A stretch of DNA of 64,000 nt from Virgibacillus proomii (GCF_900162615.1 NZ_FUFN01000009.1:532453-596452); one strand, 5' to 3'; counted from the stretch's first letter, positions 36,257 through 46,139 are shown. A program made the numbers and translations. Notes: generated by a model from the sequence alone, not told the origin.

Positions 36257-37497
36257 TCAAAACCATCGGTTAGTAAAATGTAAATCTGTCAACTTCTTTT
36301 CCTGATGTAAAAAAATACCTTTTCCAAACAGCGGGAAGTGAAATGCTTCTTCTAATTTTTTGGCAAAAACAATGCTTTTTAGCATTTTCAAAACCTTTTT
36401 TAGCAATGATTAATAAACCAGTTGCCAAGTTATTTGTTGGAACCGTAATAGCAGTTGTTTGATAAATATTTGCAGAGCGCACTAAATATTTTCCACTATT
36501 CTCAGTAATTTTTTCGCCTACTTTTCCAAAATTCCGAGCTATTGTTTCTCCGTATCCAAAAACATCTATAGGCCCTTCACAGGTTATAATTAATTCCTGC
36601 TTATTTTTTTCTAGAATGCCCTGAATTAACTTCATTCCAATTTTTCGATCTTCTATTCCGGTCATATCTACTTCTCTACAATCGAACAGTCTTTGATCAA
36701 TTTTTGACAGCAATGCATTACTTTGTCATTCATATCCACTTACTGGGCAATTTACTGTACTTTTCTTTGGGATTACTATGCTTAACTTTTCGACCATATT
36801 TCCAGTAAGCTTTTTGGCTGTTATAACCCCCCATTATGTTATTCAGCATAGATATGTTCTTTGCAATAACGCCCACACTCGCATTAAATTCAATTCCATC
36901 TGTTGAAATGCTTTTGTTCTTCGTAAATAAAGTGAAACTTCATTCAGTTGGAGTTTTTTTTCATCTCCTACTGAATGTTAGTACCGCAAGGGTATGACCT
37001 AAAGGCCCTTAAACGAATCGAGCATTTAGGTGCCGTAAGAATCCCACTTCAAGACCTGAGTTGATACAACAGGGTCTAAGTGGGAGATAACGGCACCTTA
37101 CATGCAAGCCCAGCTCCTATTACAGAAGGCAATTGACAGCTCATAGGTGCAAGAACCACCGCCATCTGTTCCTATGGCAAAGTCGTTTAATCCTCTTAAA
37201 ATATTTATCGGACTACCACTAGTAGATCCTGTCATTTCTCTGTAGGTTATAGGGTTATTCAAATCAGGATCAATAGCTCTTCCAAGATGGGCTGCTTTAT
37301 CTATTGTTAAGAACACCATTTGTGATTTTCAGAGTTAATCTAACCAACACTTGCTTTGGTATTTAATTTGTGTCTTTAATTCCGTAAAACAATAATGGAT
37401 GTTTATCCTTTACGCGTAATTTTAAAGATGGGTTTAACGTAACAACGGATCTGCCTATTTCTCTCTCAGCTAAAATCATTCTTTTCTTAATTGTCAC
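36257..37497 (-). pseudogene. Amidase-signature enzyme gene, broken and carrying an inserted repeat
   Basis: Start proposed at GTG 37497 (GGAAGG upstream): VTIKKRMILAEREIGRSVVT, then in another frame TYREMTGSTSGSPINILRGL and FAIGTDGGGS, the amidase signature with its Ser-rich loop, then APMSCQLPSVIGAGLA after one more shift. At that point a family 3 repeat (36927-37105) interrupts; beyond it the text resumes with FTKNKSISTDGIEF and ASVGVIAKN, then the C-terminal GMKLIQGILEKNKQ...TTAITVPTNNLATGL part. Several frameshifts and the insertion inactivate it. It was probably regulated with the yhf operon and may have acted in the same pathway. Confidence 0.75.
36927..37105 (+). repeat. Dispersed repeat family 3, copy 3, inserted in the amidase gene
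   Basis: Begins ATAAAGTGAAACTTCA and ends CCTTACATGC, about 178 bp. A 13-bp hairpin CATTCAGTTGGAG / CTCCTACTGAATG lies next to the start. An inner AGGTGCCGTTA-type inverted repeat closes the right part. It falls between two parts of the amidase frame that would otherwise be continuous. Confidence 0.8.
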
Positions 37498-37535
37498 TAC
37501 ATAACCTTCCAATCCTATTTGATTCTTAATCCAAA

Positions 37536-37552
37536 ATACAAAATATAGTATA
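37536..37552. promoter_or_regulatory. Palindrome upstream of the amidase gene, same as at yhfZ
   Basis: ATACAAAATATAGTATA, the reverse complement of the core at 36173-36190. AACGTTTTCA follows at 37565, 13 bases away. On the minus strand a TATACT here could serve as -10 element. Confidence 0.6.
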
Positions 37553-37742
37553 TGTACATATTGTAACGTTTTCAAAAAATCTTCAAGTTACGTTTTACTA
37601 TTTCGCATAAATGTAAATCTGCTCTATATTATGTATAATAACAATACTTCCTAGCAGATTCATACATATTCTGGATATTATTGCATAATTGTCTTATGCA
37701 AACTTCATAATAAGTATAATTATATATCTAGCCTTACAACAA

Positions 37743-37759
37743 TGTAACCTAATTGTAAT
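37743..37759 (+). promoter_or_regulatory. WalR-type box upstream of the first LCP gene
   Basis: TGTAAC-CTAAT-TGTAAT matches TGTWAH-N5-TGTWAH exactly. A -10-like TAAAAT starts 22 bases further on (37782). PhoP boxes are similar and cannot be excluded. Confidence 0.65.
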
Positions 37760-37820
37760 TTACGTTCGACAAATATAGTAGTAAAATAGTGAATAGTTAG
37801 GTTTTTAATGAGGTGTATTT

Positions 37821-38813
37821 ATGTCGAAAAACCGTGAAAATATATATAGAGTGAGGAATCATAAGAAAAAAAAGCGTAAAAAACGCTTGCTTTTTTTAAT
37901 CATTCCATTATCCCTTCTTTTAATTGGGGCTGCTTCCTATGGAATTTATGTATATAACACTGCTCAAGAAGCAGCTGATGATTCTTATGAAGGAATAGGA
38001 AGAAATGGTGAAAAATCTAAATTAAGAGACGAAGCAGTCACTCCTATTGAGGATAATGTTTCTGTCCTTATCATCGGCGTAGACGACACCGTAAAACGTG
38101 ATTTTAAAGGGAAAAGTCGATCTGATGCACTAATGCTTGCCACCTTTAACAAACAACAGAAAGATGTAAATATTTTAAGTATCCCTAGAGATTCGTATGT
38201 AAATGTACCCGACTATGGTTTTACAAAGATTAACCATGCCTACTTTTATGGCGGACCAAAAAAAACAATAGAAACAGTTGAAAACTTTTTAAATGTACCT
38301 GTTGATTATTATGTACGTCTGAATTTTGAAGCTTTTATTGAAATTATTGATACAATTGGCGGAATTCAATATGATGTACCGTTTGCGATAAATGAATTGG
38401 ATTCTAACGATAATCCAAATGCCGTCCAATTAAATCCCGGATATCAGACATTAAATGGCGAAGAAGCATTAGCATTAGCTAGAACAAGAAAGTACGATAG
38501 CAAAGAAGCTGCCACAGCTTCTTCGATATTAAAAGTAGATGAACTAATTAAAGCTGTTGGTGATAACATGAGCACCAATTTATCCTTCAATGAAATGAAA
38601 AGCTTCATTAGTTATGGTTTAAATAACAGTTTGGCAATAAACACGATAAATTTAGAAGGAACAGGAACCAAATTAAATGACGGATTATGGTATTATCAGG
38701 TAGACGAACAAAGTAGGAGTGCAGCGGAGAATCAATTAAGAGATCACCTTAATTTTCAAACAACCACTCCTAATGGGCAAGAATATACGCAAGAAACTAG
38801 TGAAAATTTGTAA
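37821..38813 (+). CDS. LCP (LytR-CpsA-Psr) family protein with a deleted conserved motif
   Basis: 330 residues: basic N-terminus, one membrane helix (LLFLIIPLSLLLIGAASYGI, about 24-43), then the extracellular LCP domain. Present are VDDTV, SRSDALMLATF, LSIPRDSYV, INHAYFYGG and EEALALARTRKYDS. The next conserved block, D.ERGKRQQ plus following helix, is missing: compared with the neighbouring paralogue exactly 16 residues are absent and the alignment resumes without a gap. LCP enzymes transfer teichoic acids or other glycans from undecaprenyl phosphate to peptidoglycan, and the missing Arg/Gln contact the pyrophosphate in characterised members. It may be inactive or altered. Confidence 0.85.
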   Translation: MSKNRENIYRVRNHKKKKRKKRLLFLIIPLSLLLIGAASYGIYVYNTAQEAADDSYEGIGRNGEKSKLRDEAVTPIEDNVSVLIIGVDDTVKRDFKGKSRSDALMLATFNKQQKDVNILSIPRDSYVNVPDYGFTKINHAYFYGGPKKTIETVENFLNVPVDYYVRLNFEAFIEIIDTIGGIQYDVPFAINELDSNDNPNAVQLNPGYQTLNGEEALALARTRKYDSKEAATASSILKVDELIKAVGDNMSTNLSFNEMKSFISYGLNNSLAINTINLEGTGTKLNDGLWYYQVDEQSRSAAENQLRDHLNFQTTTPNGQEYTQETSENL

Positions 38814-38821
38814 TTTCATAT

Positions 38822-38912
38822 TAGAAAAACCTGGCTTTCCGCCAAGTCTTTATGGCGAAAGCTATCGTTTTTCTTATACTATAAAACCTAAAGTTTTATA
38901 GTATAAGAAAAA
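38822..38912 (+). repeat. Dispersed repeat family 1, copy 3
   Basis: AGAAAAACCTGGCTTTCCGC onward, with CTTATACTATAAAACCTAAA and a closing TATAGTATAAG that pairs with the TTATACTATA. It lies between the two LCP genes. Confidence 0.7.
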
Positions 38913-39161
38913 AATTATCTAAATTTCACCATAAAATGTATGATATTGTCTAAATATAAAAGTCAACCCTAGACAAGCGGTTAAACCTATAAAATTACGG
39001 TTTTCTATTCCTTCGTTTTCCTAGACATTTCTTAAATCTGCAGATATGTTATTTACTAATATGGTTATTCATAGTAAGATTAATTATATTGAAACCTTAC
39101 CATGTCTATAATTCGACAAAAATCTACAATTCGATATCTAATTTTTTAAGGATGGAGTCCG

Positions 39162-40145
39162 ATGTCAAAAATGCCTACACAAACCAGGATAGTAAAAAGA
39201 AAAAAAAGAAAGTTAAGGAAAAGGGCGTATTTTATATTAATTCCACTAATCCTTGGATTTTTTTCGGTAGTAATTTACGCTTCATATTTATATATTAAAG
39301 CAGATAGTGTCTTGTCAAATTCTTATGAAGATGATGGGATGGATAAGTCTGCTCTTAGAGAATCAACAGTAGATCCATCAGTAGATAATGTTTCTGTGCT
39401 CATTATGGGAGTTGACTCTAGCGATCTGCGAAAAAATGAAGATAACGCTAGAACAGATACTTTAATGGTAGCTACTTTAAACAAAAAAGACAAAAGTATA
39501 AAATTAGTCAGTATCCCACGTGATTCGTATGTCTATATTCCAGAGGTTGGATATGAGAGTAAAATAAATCATGCTCATGCCTATGGAGGAACTCAGGCCA
39601 CTAGAGAAACAGTAGAAAGGTTATTAGATATACCTATTGACTATTATGTAAAAGTAAATTTTGAAGCTTTTATTGAGGTAGTCGATGCAGTAAATGGTAT
39701 AACCGTTGACGTTCCATATGAACTAAGAGAACAAAATTCAAAAGATCAAGCTAATGCTGTTCACCTTCTACCGGGCAAACAAGAATTAAACGGTGAAGAA
39801 GCTCTAGCCCTAGCTCGAACTCGTAAGCTCGATAATGATATTGAGCGCGGAAAAAGGCAACAGGAAATTATTAAAGCTATAGTAAAAAAAGCCGTTTCGG
39901 TTAATTCAGTATTGAAATATGATGATATTCTAGAAGCTATCGGTAGCAATATGACAACGAATATGACTTTTAGTGAAATGAAAAGTTTCATTGCTTATGG
40001 TACAGAAGGAAAACGTCTTGACTTTGAAACCTATACACTTGAAGGAGCAGATTATCAGCAAAACGGATCTTATTACTGGCAGCTTGATGATACTGCCTTA
40101 AGTGAAACTCAAAATATGCTTAAACGTCATCTTGATATTCAATAA
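39162..40145 (+). CDS. LCP family wall teichoic acid ligase (TagU/LytR-like)
   Basis: 327 residues with one membrane helix (about 22-43) after a very basic start, then a complete LCP domain: LIMGVDSSD, ARTDTLMVATLN, VSIPRDSYVYI, INHAHAYGG, VNFEAFIEVVDAVNGI, EALALARTRKLDNDIERGKRQQEII. All Asp and Arg positions of the family are present, including the RGKRQQ motif lost by the upstream paralogue. It would attach teichoic acid or another polymer to peptidoglycan. AAGGATGGAG precedes the ATG. A strong bidirectional terminator follows. Confidence 0.92.
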   Translation: MSKMPTQTRIVKRKKRKLRKRAYFILIPLILGFFSVVIYASYLYIKADSVLSNSYEDDGMDKSALRESTVDPSVDNVSVLIMGVDSSDLRKNEDNARTDTLMVATLNKKDKSIKLVSIPRDSYVYIPEVGYESKINHAHAYGGTQATRETVERLLDIPIDYYVKVNFEAFIEVVDAVNGITVDVPYELREQNSKDQANAVHLLPGKQELNGEEALALARTRKLDNDIERGKRQQEIIKAIVKKAVSVNSVLKYDDILEAIGSNMTTNMTFSEMKSFIAYGTEGKRLDFETYTLEGADYQQNGSYYWQLDDTALSETQNMLKRHLDIQ

Positions 40146-40278
40146 AAGCCACACATATGTGTACAAAATTCACGGTTACTGTGTGTCGATATGAGAAAAC
40201 AAAAATTAATAAGATAAAGATATAAGAAAATCGTACATTCCCATTTTATTTTTACTTTCTAAAAAGATAAAAGTTTAA

Positions 40279-40321
40279 GGTTCGTTAATCTTTGGTTTTA
40301 TAAGTCAAAGATTAACGAACC
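40279..40321. terminator. Bidirectional terminator between the LCP gene and tagO
   Basis: GGTTCGTTAATCTTTG and CAAAGATTAACGAACC form a perfect 16-bp stem with an 11-base loop, flanked by T-rich sequence on both sides (TATTTTTAT on the plus strand). It serves both convergent genes. Confidence 0.92.
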
Positions 40322-40399
40322 TATTTTTATTTACAGAAAAGTTATTTATGTTCTAACATTGTTCTTACCTTTAAAGCTTCTAACTACTTGAGCTGGACT

Positions 40400-41455
40400 T
40401 TACAATTTATGTTTTAATGCTTTTAAAAAATTGGTCAATGGCTTATAATTGCTACTAATCAACTCGAGATTTTCAATTAGCAATTGCAGGGACACCATTG
40501 AAATAACAAAAATAACTATTCCCCCCCACAATGTTGCCATTGAAAATAAAATACCGGCAGCGCTGAACATAGTGCTTAGTGCATAAATTAATAATACTGT
40601 CTGCTTATGCGAAAAACCCATCTGCAATAATCGATGATGCAAATGAGAACTGTCTGGGCTTGATAATGGTTGACTATTCACATACCTTCTTACCATTGCA
40701 ATTAATGTATCCGATATAGGTACAGCCAGGATAAATACTGGAATAAGAAAAGAGACAATCGTTACACTTTTAAAACCTAATAATGCCAACACCGAAATCA
40801 TGTAACCCAAAAATAAAGATCCCGTATCTCCCATAAATATTTTTGCGGGGAAAAAATTATATCGCAAAAACCCAAGTGTACTAAAAAATAGCACGAACGC
40901 GAGAGTAACTACGTATACATTTCCCATACTTACCGCTATTCCGGCAATTGTAAACAAAGCTATTGCAGATACTCCTGCAGCAAGCCCGTCTAGTCCATCA
41001 ATTAAATTCATTGCATTGGTAACGCCTACAATCCAAAATATGGTTATTACTGAACTCAGTAGCCCAAATTCAATCTGTCCCCCAAAAGGAAGGTTAACAA
41101 ATTCCACCTGTAATCCTCCCCCAAAAACGACAAATGAAGCTATAAAAATTTGAGCAACAAACTTGAATTTTGGCGGTAAATCAAAAATATCATCAAGGAA
41201 CCCTAAAATAATAACTAATGTTGCCCCTAACATAATGGCTAGATGATAATCACTTTGGGGTTGTAAGATGGTTATTCCCAATAAAAAACTTATAAATATA
41301 CTCAACCCACCTAAAGTAGGAACAGGGTCTTTATGAACTTTTCTGTTATTCGGCCTATCTTTAACATCCAAGAATTTTGAAATTGCTATAATAAAAGGGG
41401 GTATAATAAGCGAAAATAACAGGGTTACTCCGGCGAGCAAAGCTATTTTTAGCAT
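40400..41455 (-). CDS. tagO: Undecaprenyl-phosphate GlcNAc-1-phosphate transferase (TagO), copy 1
   Basis: 351 residues from ATG 41455 (GAGGTAGG upstream); the frame extends 20 codons further but that part is not family-like. About eleven membrane helices. Diagnostic cytoplasmic motifs: HKDPVPTLGGLSIFIS, the DDxxD-like LDDIFDLPPKFKFV, NLIDGLDGLAAG, KIFMGDTGSLFLGY and SSPDSSHLHHRLL. It transfers GlcNAc-1-phosphate to undecaprenyl phosphate, the first step of teichoic acid and related polymers. A paralogue of equal length lies at 62,608-63,660. Confidence 0.92.
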   Translation of the reverse strand: MLKIALLAGVTLLFSLIIPPFIIAISKFLDVKDRPNNRKVHKDPVPTLGGLSIFISFLLGITILQPQSDYHLAIMLGATLVIILGFLDDIFDLPPKFKFVAQIFIASFVVFGGGLQVEFVNLPFGGQIEFGLLSSVITIFWIVGVTNAMNLIDGLDGLAAGVSAIALFTIAGIAVSMGNVYVVTLAFVLFFSTLGFLRYNFFPAKIFMGDTGSLFLGYMISVLALLGFKSVTIVSFLIPVFILAVPISDTLIAMVRRYVNSQPLSSPDSSHLHHRLLQMGFSHKQTVLLIYALSTMFSAAGILFSMATLWGGIVIFVISMVSLQLLIENLELISSNYKPLTNFLKALKHKL

Positions 41456-42110
41456 AGAGCCTACCTCATCCCCTATCATATAAAATATCAATTTTAGATC
41501 CGATAAACATGGCAAATATTATCATCAAAATTTCGGATAAAAAACTTATCCTCAATAGTAGTAATGTACCCTTATATTTAATAAAAATGTACGAATAGTT
41601 TCATCTAAAAATTTCCAGTAATTATATAAAATAATCGCCAGCATCATTGTCTTTTCAAGATAATTTTTGTGAAAAATAAGTACTCAATAAAGACACCTAT
41701 CCATTTGATCAATATTTTACATTTAATGTACTGATATCATTTGTTTTATTTTTTTATTTATTTATGTATTCAAAGCGATGAAAACAAATATAAATGATGT
41801 ATTCATCAACCAACACGTAATGCCAAGATAGACTTGTTATTTTTGTTTCCAGTTGAATAAGTAATTAAACGATATATGATGAGCGTGATATAAAGCTTGT
41901 TTCACATATACTATTAAAAAGCTATCTTTTTTCTTATACTATAAACCATAAATACCTTAACATATAAAGAAAATCAAGCAATGAATTTCGAGAATTCAAT
42001 TGCTTGATTTTGGGTAATTTAAATGAAGTATAAACACGAATACTTCAGTTTTTATATTACTCTATAAGGATTTGATGTTTATTCCATAAGTTATACTCCA
42101 AGACAAAAAA
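41456..42110. other. Intergenic region with a partial family 1 repeat and a terminator
   Basis: At 41,917-41,957 AAAAAGCTATC, then TTATACTATAAACCATAAAT matches family 1. At 41,967-42,016 a long inverted repeat (AAAATCAAGCAAT / ATTGCTTGATTTT) forms a strong hairpin followed by TGGGTAATTT. No gene is seen. Confidence 0.55.
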
Positions 42111-42929
42111 TTATAATTGAAGAGATTTAAGGGCTTCCTGCTGTTTTTTATACGCCTCATCTCGATAGGCTTTTTTCTCCTGCTTGGACATCTTTCTATA
42201 ATCTTTTAAAAACTTCTCATATTTTGGTAAAACATCTTCCACGGAACCAAAATCTTTCACCATACCGTACTCCAACCACAATATTTTTTCACAAAACTGC
42301 CTCATTTGTCCTATAGAATGACTAACAAAAATCATTGTTTTTCCTTTTTCTTTAAATTCCATCATTTTGTTTAAACTTTTTTCAGCAAATGCCTTATCTC
42401 CTACTGATAGGGCTTCGTCTATAATCAAAATATCAGGATCAACATTAACGGAAATAGCAAAACCAAGTCTTGACCTCATTCCACTGGAATATGACTTAAC
42501 AGGTTGATCGATAAACTCTTCTAATTCTGCGAACTCAATAATTTCTGGTTCTAATTTTCTTATTTCTCCTTTATTAAAACCTAACATAAGTAACTTTAAT
42601 TCAATATTATCTCTTCCTGTCAAGTCATTTTTTAATCCTGCGGCTACCGCAATAAGAGATGCCTGTCCATTTATTTCTACACTACCTGTTGTTTCCGGAA
42701 CAATACCGGCAATGATATTTGATAAGGTAGACTTTCCTGATCCATTTATACCTACAAATCCAATAATGTCTCCTTTTTCAGCCTCAAAGCTGACATCAGC
42801 TAGCGCATAAAAATCTTTACCGTAGCTTTTAGGCATAATTAAATCTAGTAAACGTTCCTTCGCATCTTTATATAATTTATATTTTTTTGATAGATTCTTT
42901 GCAATAATAGCTTTCTCCATTTTCATCAC
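42111..42929 (-). CDS. tagH: Teichoic acid ABC exporter, ATP-binding subunit TagH
   Basis: 272 residues: Walker A GINGSGKST (60-68), the signature YSSGMRSRLGFAISVN, Walker B DILIIDEALSVGD and the switch His in MIFVSHSIGQM. With TagG it flips the finished lipid-linked teichoic acid. It lacks the long C-terminal extension of B. subtilis TagH (527 residues) and is closer in length to the S. aureus form. Its C-terminal 30 residues are a charged helix. The first ATGs are at 42929 and 42920. It follows tagG by 6 bases. Confidence 0.93.
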   Translation of the reverse strand: MMKMEKAIIAKNLSKKYKLYKDAKERLLDLIMPKSYGKDFYALADVSFEAEKGDIIGFVGINGSGKSTLSNIIAGIVPETTGSVEINGQASLIAVAAGLKNDLTGRDNIELKLLMLGFNKGEIRKLEPEIIEFAELEEFIDQPVKSYSSGMRSRLGFAISVNVDPDILIIDEALSVGDKAFAEKSLNKMMEFKEKGKTMIFVSHSIGQMRQFCEKILWLEYGMVKDFGSVEDVLPKYEKFLKDYRKMSKQEKKAYRDEAYKKQQEALKSLQL

Positions 42930-42935
42930 AAGCCT

Positions 42936-43760
42936 TTATAAGTAGTCAATAAAATGCCTACGGAATTTCACATGTAACATAGATCCAAATAGGAATAGTA
43001 CAATTACAATTCCCCAAAAAATTAAAGTATACTCCCAATGAGTAATAAAATGCCATTCAGTGCCAAACAGTGCAGCTCGATAACCTTCAATCAAATAATA
43101 AAGTGGATTTAACTGCAAAATCTTAAATATATCAGGGAATTGGTTGGCTAATAACGATAACGGCCATAACAGACCAGATAAGTATAAAAGCATTCTTAAT
43201 GCTGAGTTTAATAACATATGCACATCCCTAATAATTGTTGATAGTGTTGAAGTAATTAATGAAAGTGAAAATATCAGGGATAAGGCTGCAATTATATAGT
43301 AGATTAACTGTAAATAATAAATAGATACAAGGTATCCACTCAAATTTAAAATAACAATAGATATAGCTAGCATGATTAAATGAATGTAAAATTGAGAAAA
43401 GATAACATAACCTGGTATAATACTCATTGGAAAGTTCATCTTTGATAGCATTTTTAATCGAGTATAAATGGATTTAGAACCTTGTATTATACCTTGGTAA
43501 AAAAATGTCCAAAGGAAAAAAGCTGCCAATAACCAACTAAAAAATTCTATTTCTTCTCCATTCATAATAATCGGCTTTCTAGACCTAAGGGTAGCAAAAA
43601 CAAACCAATAAATAGCTATCTGTATTGACGGATTTAATACTTCCCATAGTATTCCTAAATAGTTACTCTTATTATTACTTCTTAGTTCATACATGGAAAG
43701 TCTTCTTACTAAATAAAAATGATCTACTTGTTCTTTTATAACCTTTAATGCAGATTTCAT
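42936..43760 (-). CDS. tagG: Teichoic acid ABC exporter, permease subunit TagG
   Basis: 274 residues with six membrane helices of the ABC-2 type. YELRSNNKSNYLGILWEVLN (about 26-45) is the conserved coupling segment and the C-terminal LNPLYYLIEGYRAALFG matches TagG/Wzm proteins. It is translated just ahead of tagH. It has its own upstream region after the tagF terminator, so tagGH is probably a separate transcription unit. Confidence 0.93.
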   Translation of the reverse strand: MKSALKVIKEQVDHFYLVRRLSMYELRSNNKSNYLGILWEVLNPSIQIAIYWFVFATLRSRKPIIMNGEEIEFFSWLLAAFFLWTFFYQGIIQGSKSIYTRLKMLSKMNFPMSIIPGYVIFSQFYIHLIMLAISIVILNLSGYLVSIYYLQLIYYIIAALSLIFSLSLITSTLSTIIRDVHMLLNSALRMLLYLSGLLWPLSLLANQFPDIFKILQLNPLYYLIEGYRAALFGTEWHFITHWEYTLIFWGIVIVLFLFGSMLHVKFRRHFIDYL

Positions 43761-43855
43761 CTATATAAACCCTTTCAAGTATAAAATATACTTTCTCTAA
43801 CGCTATTAAATTATACAAGCAAAAGTAATAAAATACAATTAAATTTATAGATATA

Positions 43856-43893
43856 AAAATCAGACCCGTGCTCTTAAGGCCTGATTTTTATAT
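43856..43893 (-). terminator. Terminator of the tagF gene
   Basis: AAAATCAG / CTGATTTTT arms around GACCCGTGCTCTTAAGGC; on the minus strand it follows the stop codon at once and ends in TTTTTATA. Confidence 0.75.
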
Positions 43894-46026
43894 CTATTTC
43901 AGAAATACTTCATTTACTACTCGTTCACTAGCACTGCCATCTTCTAAGTAACAAAATTTCCGATAGAATTCTTCTGTATTTGTGGAAGGCTTAAATCCTT
44001 GCCTTTCTATTTCCAGTACTTCCCTAATTATTTCTTCAGTTGTTTTTACTAAAGGTCCAGGGGCTTTTTTCTCAAAATCAAAATAGAAACCACGAAGATT
44101 ATCCCTATACTCTTCTATATCGTAGACATAAAAAAGCATTGGTCTTTTTAAGTTAGCGTAATCAAAGAACACAGATGAATAATCGGTAATTAACAAATCA
44201 GCTATTAAATATAATTCCCGAATATCCTCATACGTTGAAAAATCATAAACAAAATCTTCATATCCTGTAAGGTCTAAATTTTCAGCTACTAAATAATGAA
44301 GTCTTAATACAAGTATATATTTTTCATCTAGCTTTTCTTTCATTAGATCTAAATCCATTCGTAGATTAAACTTATATTTCCCCTTTGCATAAAATTGATT
44401 ATCCCTCCAGGTAGGAGCATATAAGATAATCTTTTTATCTAATGGTAGGTTGTTAGATTTTTTTATATTATTTATGCTTTCTTGGTTATTCGAATTAATT
44501 AGAAAATCGTTTCGTGGATAACCAGATTCTATTATCTTTCGTTCAAACTGAAACGCTCTTTTAAATATTTCTGTTGAATATGCATTTGGGGATATAAGGA
44601 AATCCCATTTGCTCGATTCTTTTATAAAATTTTCCTTGTATTTTGTGGTATTTGTTCCCGGCATATGAACTTCATCCATATCGGCTGCCAATCTTTTTAA
44701 AGGAGTACCATGCCATGTTTGCAAATATTTCGTATGCTTCGGCTTAGGTATCCACAATGGTAATCGACTATTAGAAACCCAAAATTCAGCTCGAGCCATA
44801 AGAAGAAGCCATTTTACAGAAAATCGTCTTACCGCTTTAACATTTTTATCTTTAAAAACATGTGTATGTCTTCTATCCATACTCCAATACATATCAAAAT
44901 TCATCTTATTATTCATCATATATTCATAAATTGCTCTAGGGCTATCACTAAATTGTTTACCATGGAAGCTTTCAAACATAATTGTGTTTTTCTTTCTCGG
45001 CAGTTTAGATAATAATGAAAAAACAGCTTTATAAACTCTTCTTAACTCTTTACTTCTTCTAATTTTTATCCACTTTTTCCTCATGGATCTAACCACTTCA
45101 TTCTTAAAATTATATTTCGATGCTTGAACGGAAAGATATTTCGACTTTTTAGTAGGCTTTACTAAAAACTTTATCTTATGATTATTAAACTCGATAATTT
45201 TCTTTTTGGGAAATTTCGATAAATGGTGTAAACGTATTCTAGTACTTCTTAATACATCCATTTGATCTTCATACTGATAATACATAATTAGATAAAATTT
45301 AAAATAAACTTTGTTATCTAATTGGTTAATTTCATTTATGAGTTTCTTTAAGTTAACTTCTCCTTTTATTCCTATATCCAAAATATTCGTATTACAATAG
45401 TAATTTTTTGCTAAATCCTCTCTTTCATATCTCCTTACAGGCAATTCAATTTCATGTTCATTAAAATTATTAGCCACTACTAATTTTAATTCATTCACTT
45501 GTACTTTATTTGTTTTATAGTATGGGGGGAAATTAAAATACCCGGAAAAGGAAAAGTTATCATTCTCTAAATCAACTGTTTCAAATTTAGAACATAAGAA
45601 ATAATCATTTAGTCTAAAGGATATATTCCCGTTTCTAGTAGTGTAAGGATAAAACATTTTCTTTTCTTTTTCATATATAATTGTTAAAAAGCGAATATTA
45701 TCATAATTACTTTTTATTCTACTTTTATAAACGTCCTCGCTGTTTTTTTTTCGAACAAGGTATAAATCCCAAATAGTATTTTCTAAAAAGATTTGTTTAT
45801 AATCATTAAAAGGAATTTCACATCGGAAAATTTGATATTCTTGTACCTCTTGAATTTTAGTATAGTTTAAAGACAACTGATTACTATTATAACGTTCTTC
45901 TAATATAAAAAAACACTCTTCTATTTCATGAAGAAAGCTATCTTTTATAGAAACCGAAAAGTCATAAGTATAATTTTTAAGGGTAATATCCAAAATTTGG
46001 TTATCCCTTATGTTCTCTAAATCCAT
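43894..46026 (-). CDS. tagF: CDP-glycerol glycerophosphotransferase, TagF-like polymerase
   Basis: 710 residues, close to B. subtilis TagF (746). The N-terminal half (1-320) is a poorly conserved accessory region. The catalytic part starts near 325 with NTIMFESFHGKQFSDSPRAI and contains YLQTWHGTPLKRLAADMDE with the catalytic His, GYPRNDFL, ILYAPTWRDN, LRLHYLV and DLLITDYSSVFFDYANLKRP, all glycerophosphotransferase motifs. It would polymerise glycerol phosphate from CDP-glycerol onto the primed linkage unit. A -10-like TATAAT lies near 46,068. Confidence 0.92.
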   Translation of the reverse strand: MDLENIRDNQILDITLKNYTYDFSVSIKDSFLHEIEECFFILEERYNSNQLSLNYTKIQEVQEYQIFRCEIPFNDYKQIFLENTIWDLYLVRKKNSEDVYKSRIKSNYDNIRFLTIIYEKEKKMFYPYTTRNGNISFRLNDYFLCSKFETVDLENDNFSFSGYFNFPPYYKTNKVQVNELKLVVANNFNEHEIELPVRRYEREDLAKNYYCNTNILDIGIKGEVNLKKLINEINQLDNKVYFKFYLIMYYQYEDQMDVLRSTRIRLHHLSKFPKKKIIEFNNHKIKFLVKPTKKSKYLSVQASKYNFKNEVVRSMRKKWIKIRRSKELRRVYKAVFSLLSKLPRKKNTIMFESFHGKQFSDSPRAIYEYMMNNKMNFDMYWSMDRRHTHVFKDKNVKAVRRFSVKWLLLMARAEFWVSNSRLPLWIPKPKHTKYLQTWHGTPLKRLAADMDEVHMPGTNTTKYKENFIKESSKWDFLISPNAYSTEIFKRAFQFERKIIESGYPRNDFLINSNNQESINNIKKSNNLPLDKKIILYAPTWRDNQFYAKGKYKFNLRMDLDLMKEKLDEKYILVLRLHYLVAENLDLTGYEDFVYDFSTYEDIRELYLIADLLITDYSSVFFDYANLKRPMLFYVYDIEEYRDNLRGFYFDFEKKAPGPLVKTTEEIIREVLEIERQGFKPSTNTEEFYRKFCYLEDGSASERVVNEVFLK

Positions 46027-46139
46027 GTTACAAATAAGGCTCCTCTCTATTGCATATCTATCAATATTATATGGTGGTTTTTTTTAATTAGCAAACTCTT
46101 ATCTTTTTTTCTCTTTTTAAACTTATAAGTAAAAAGCCG

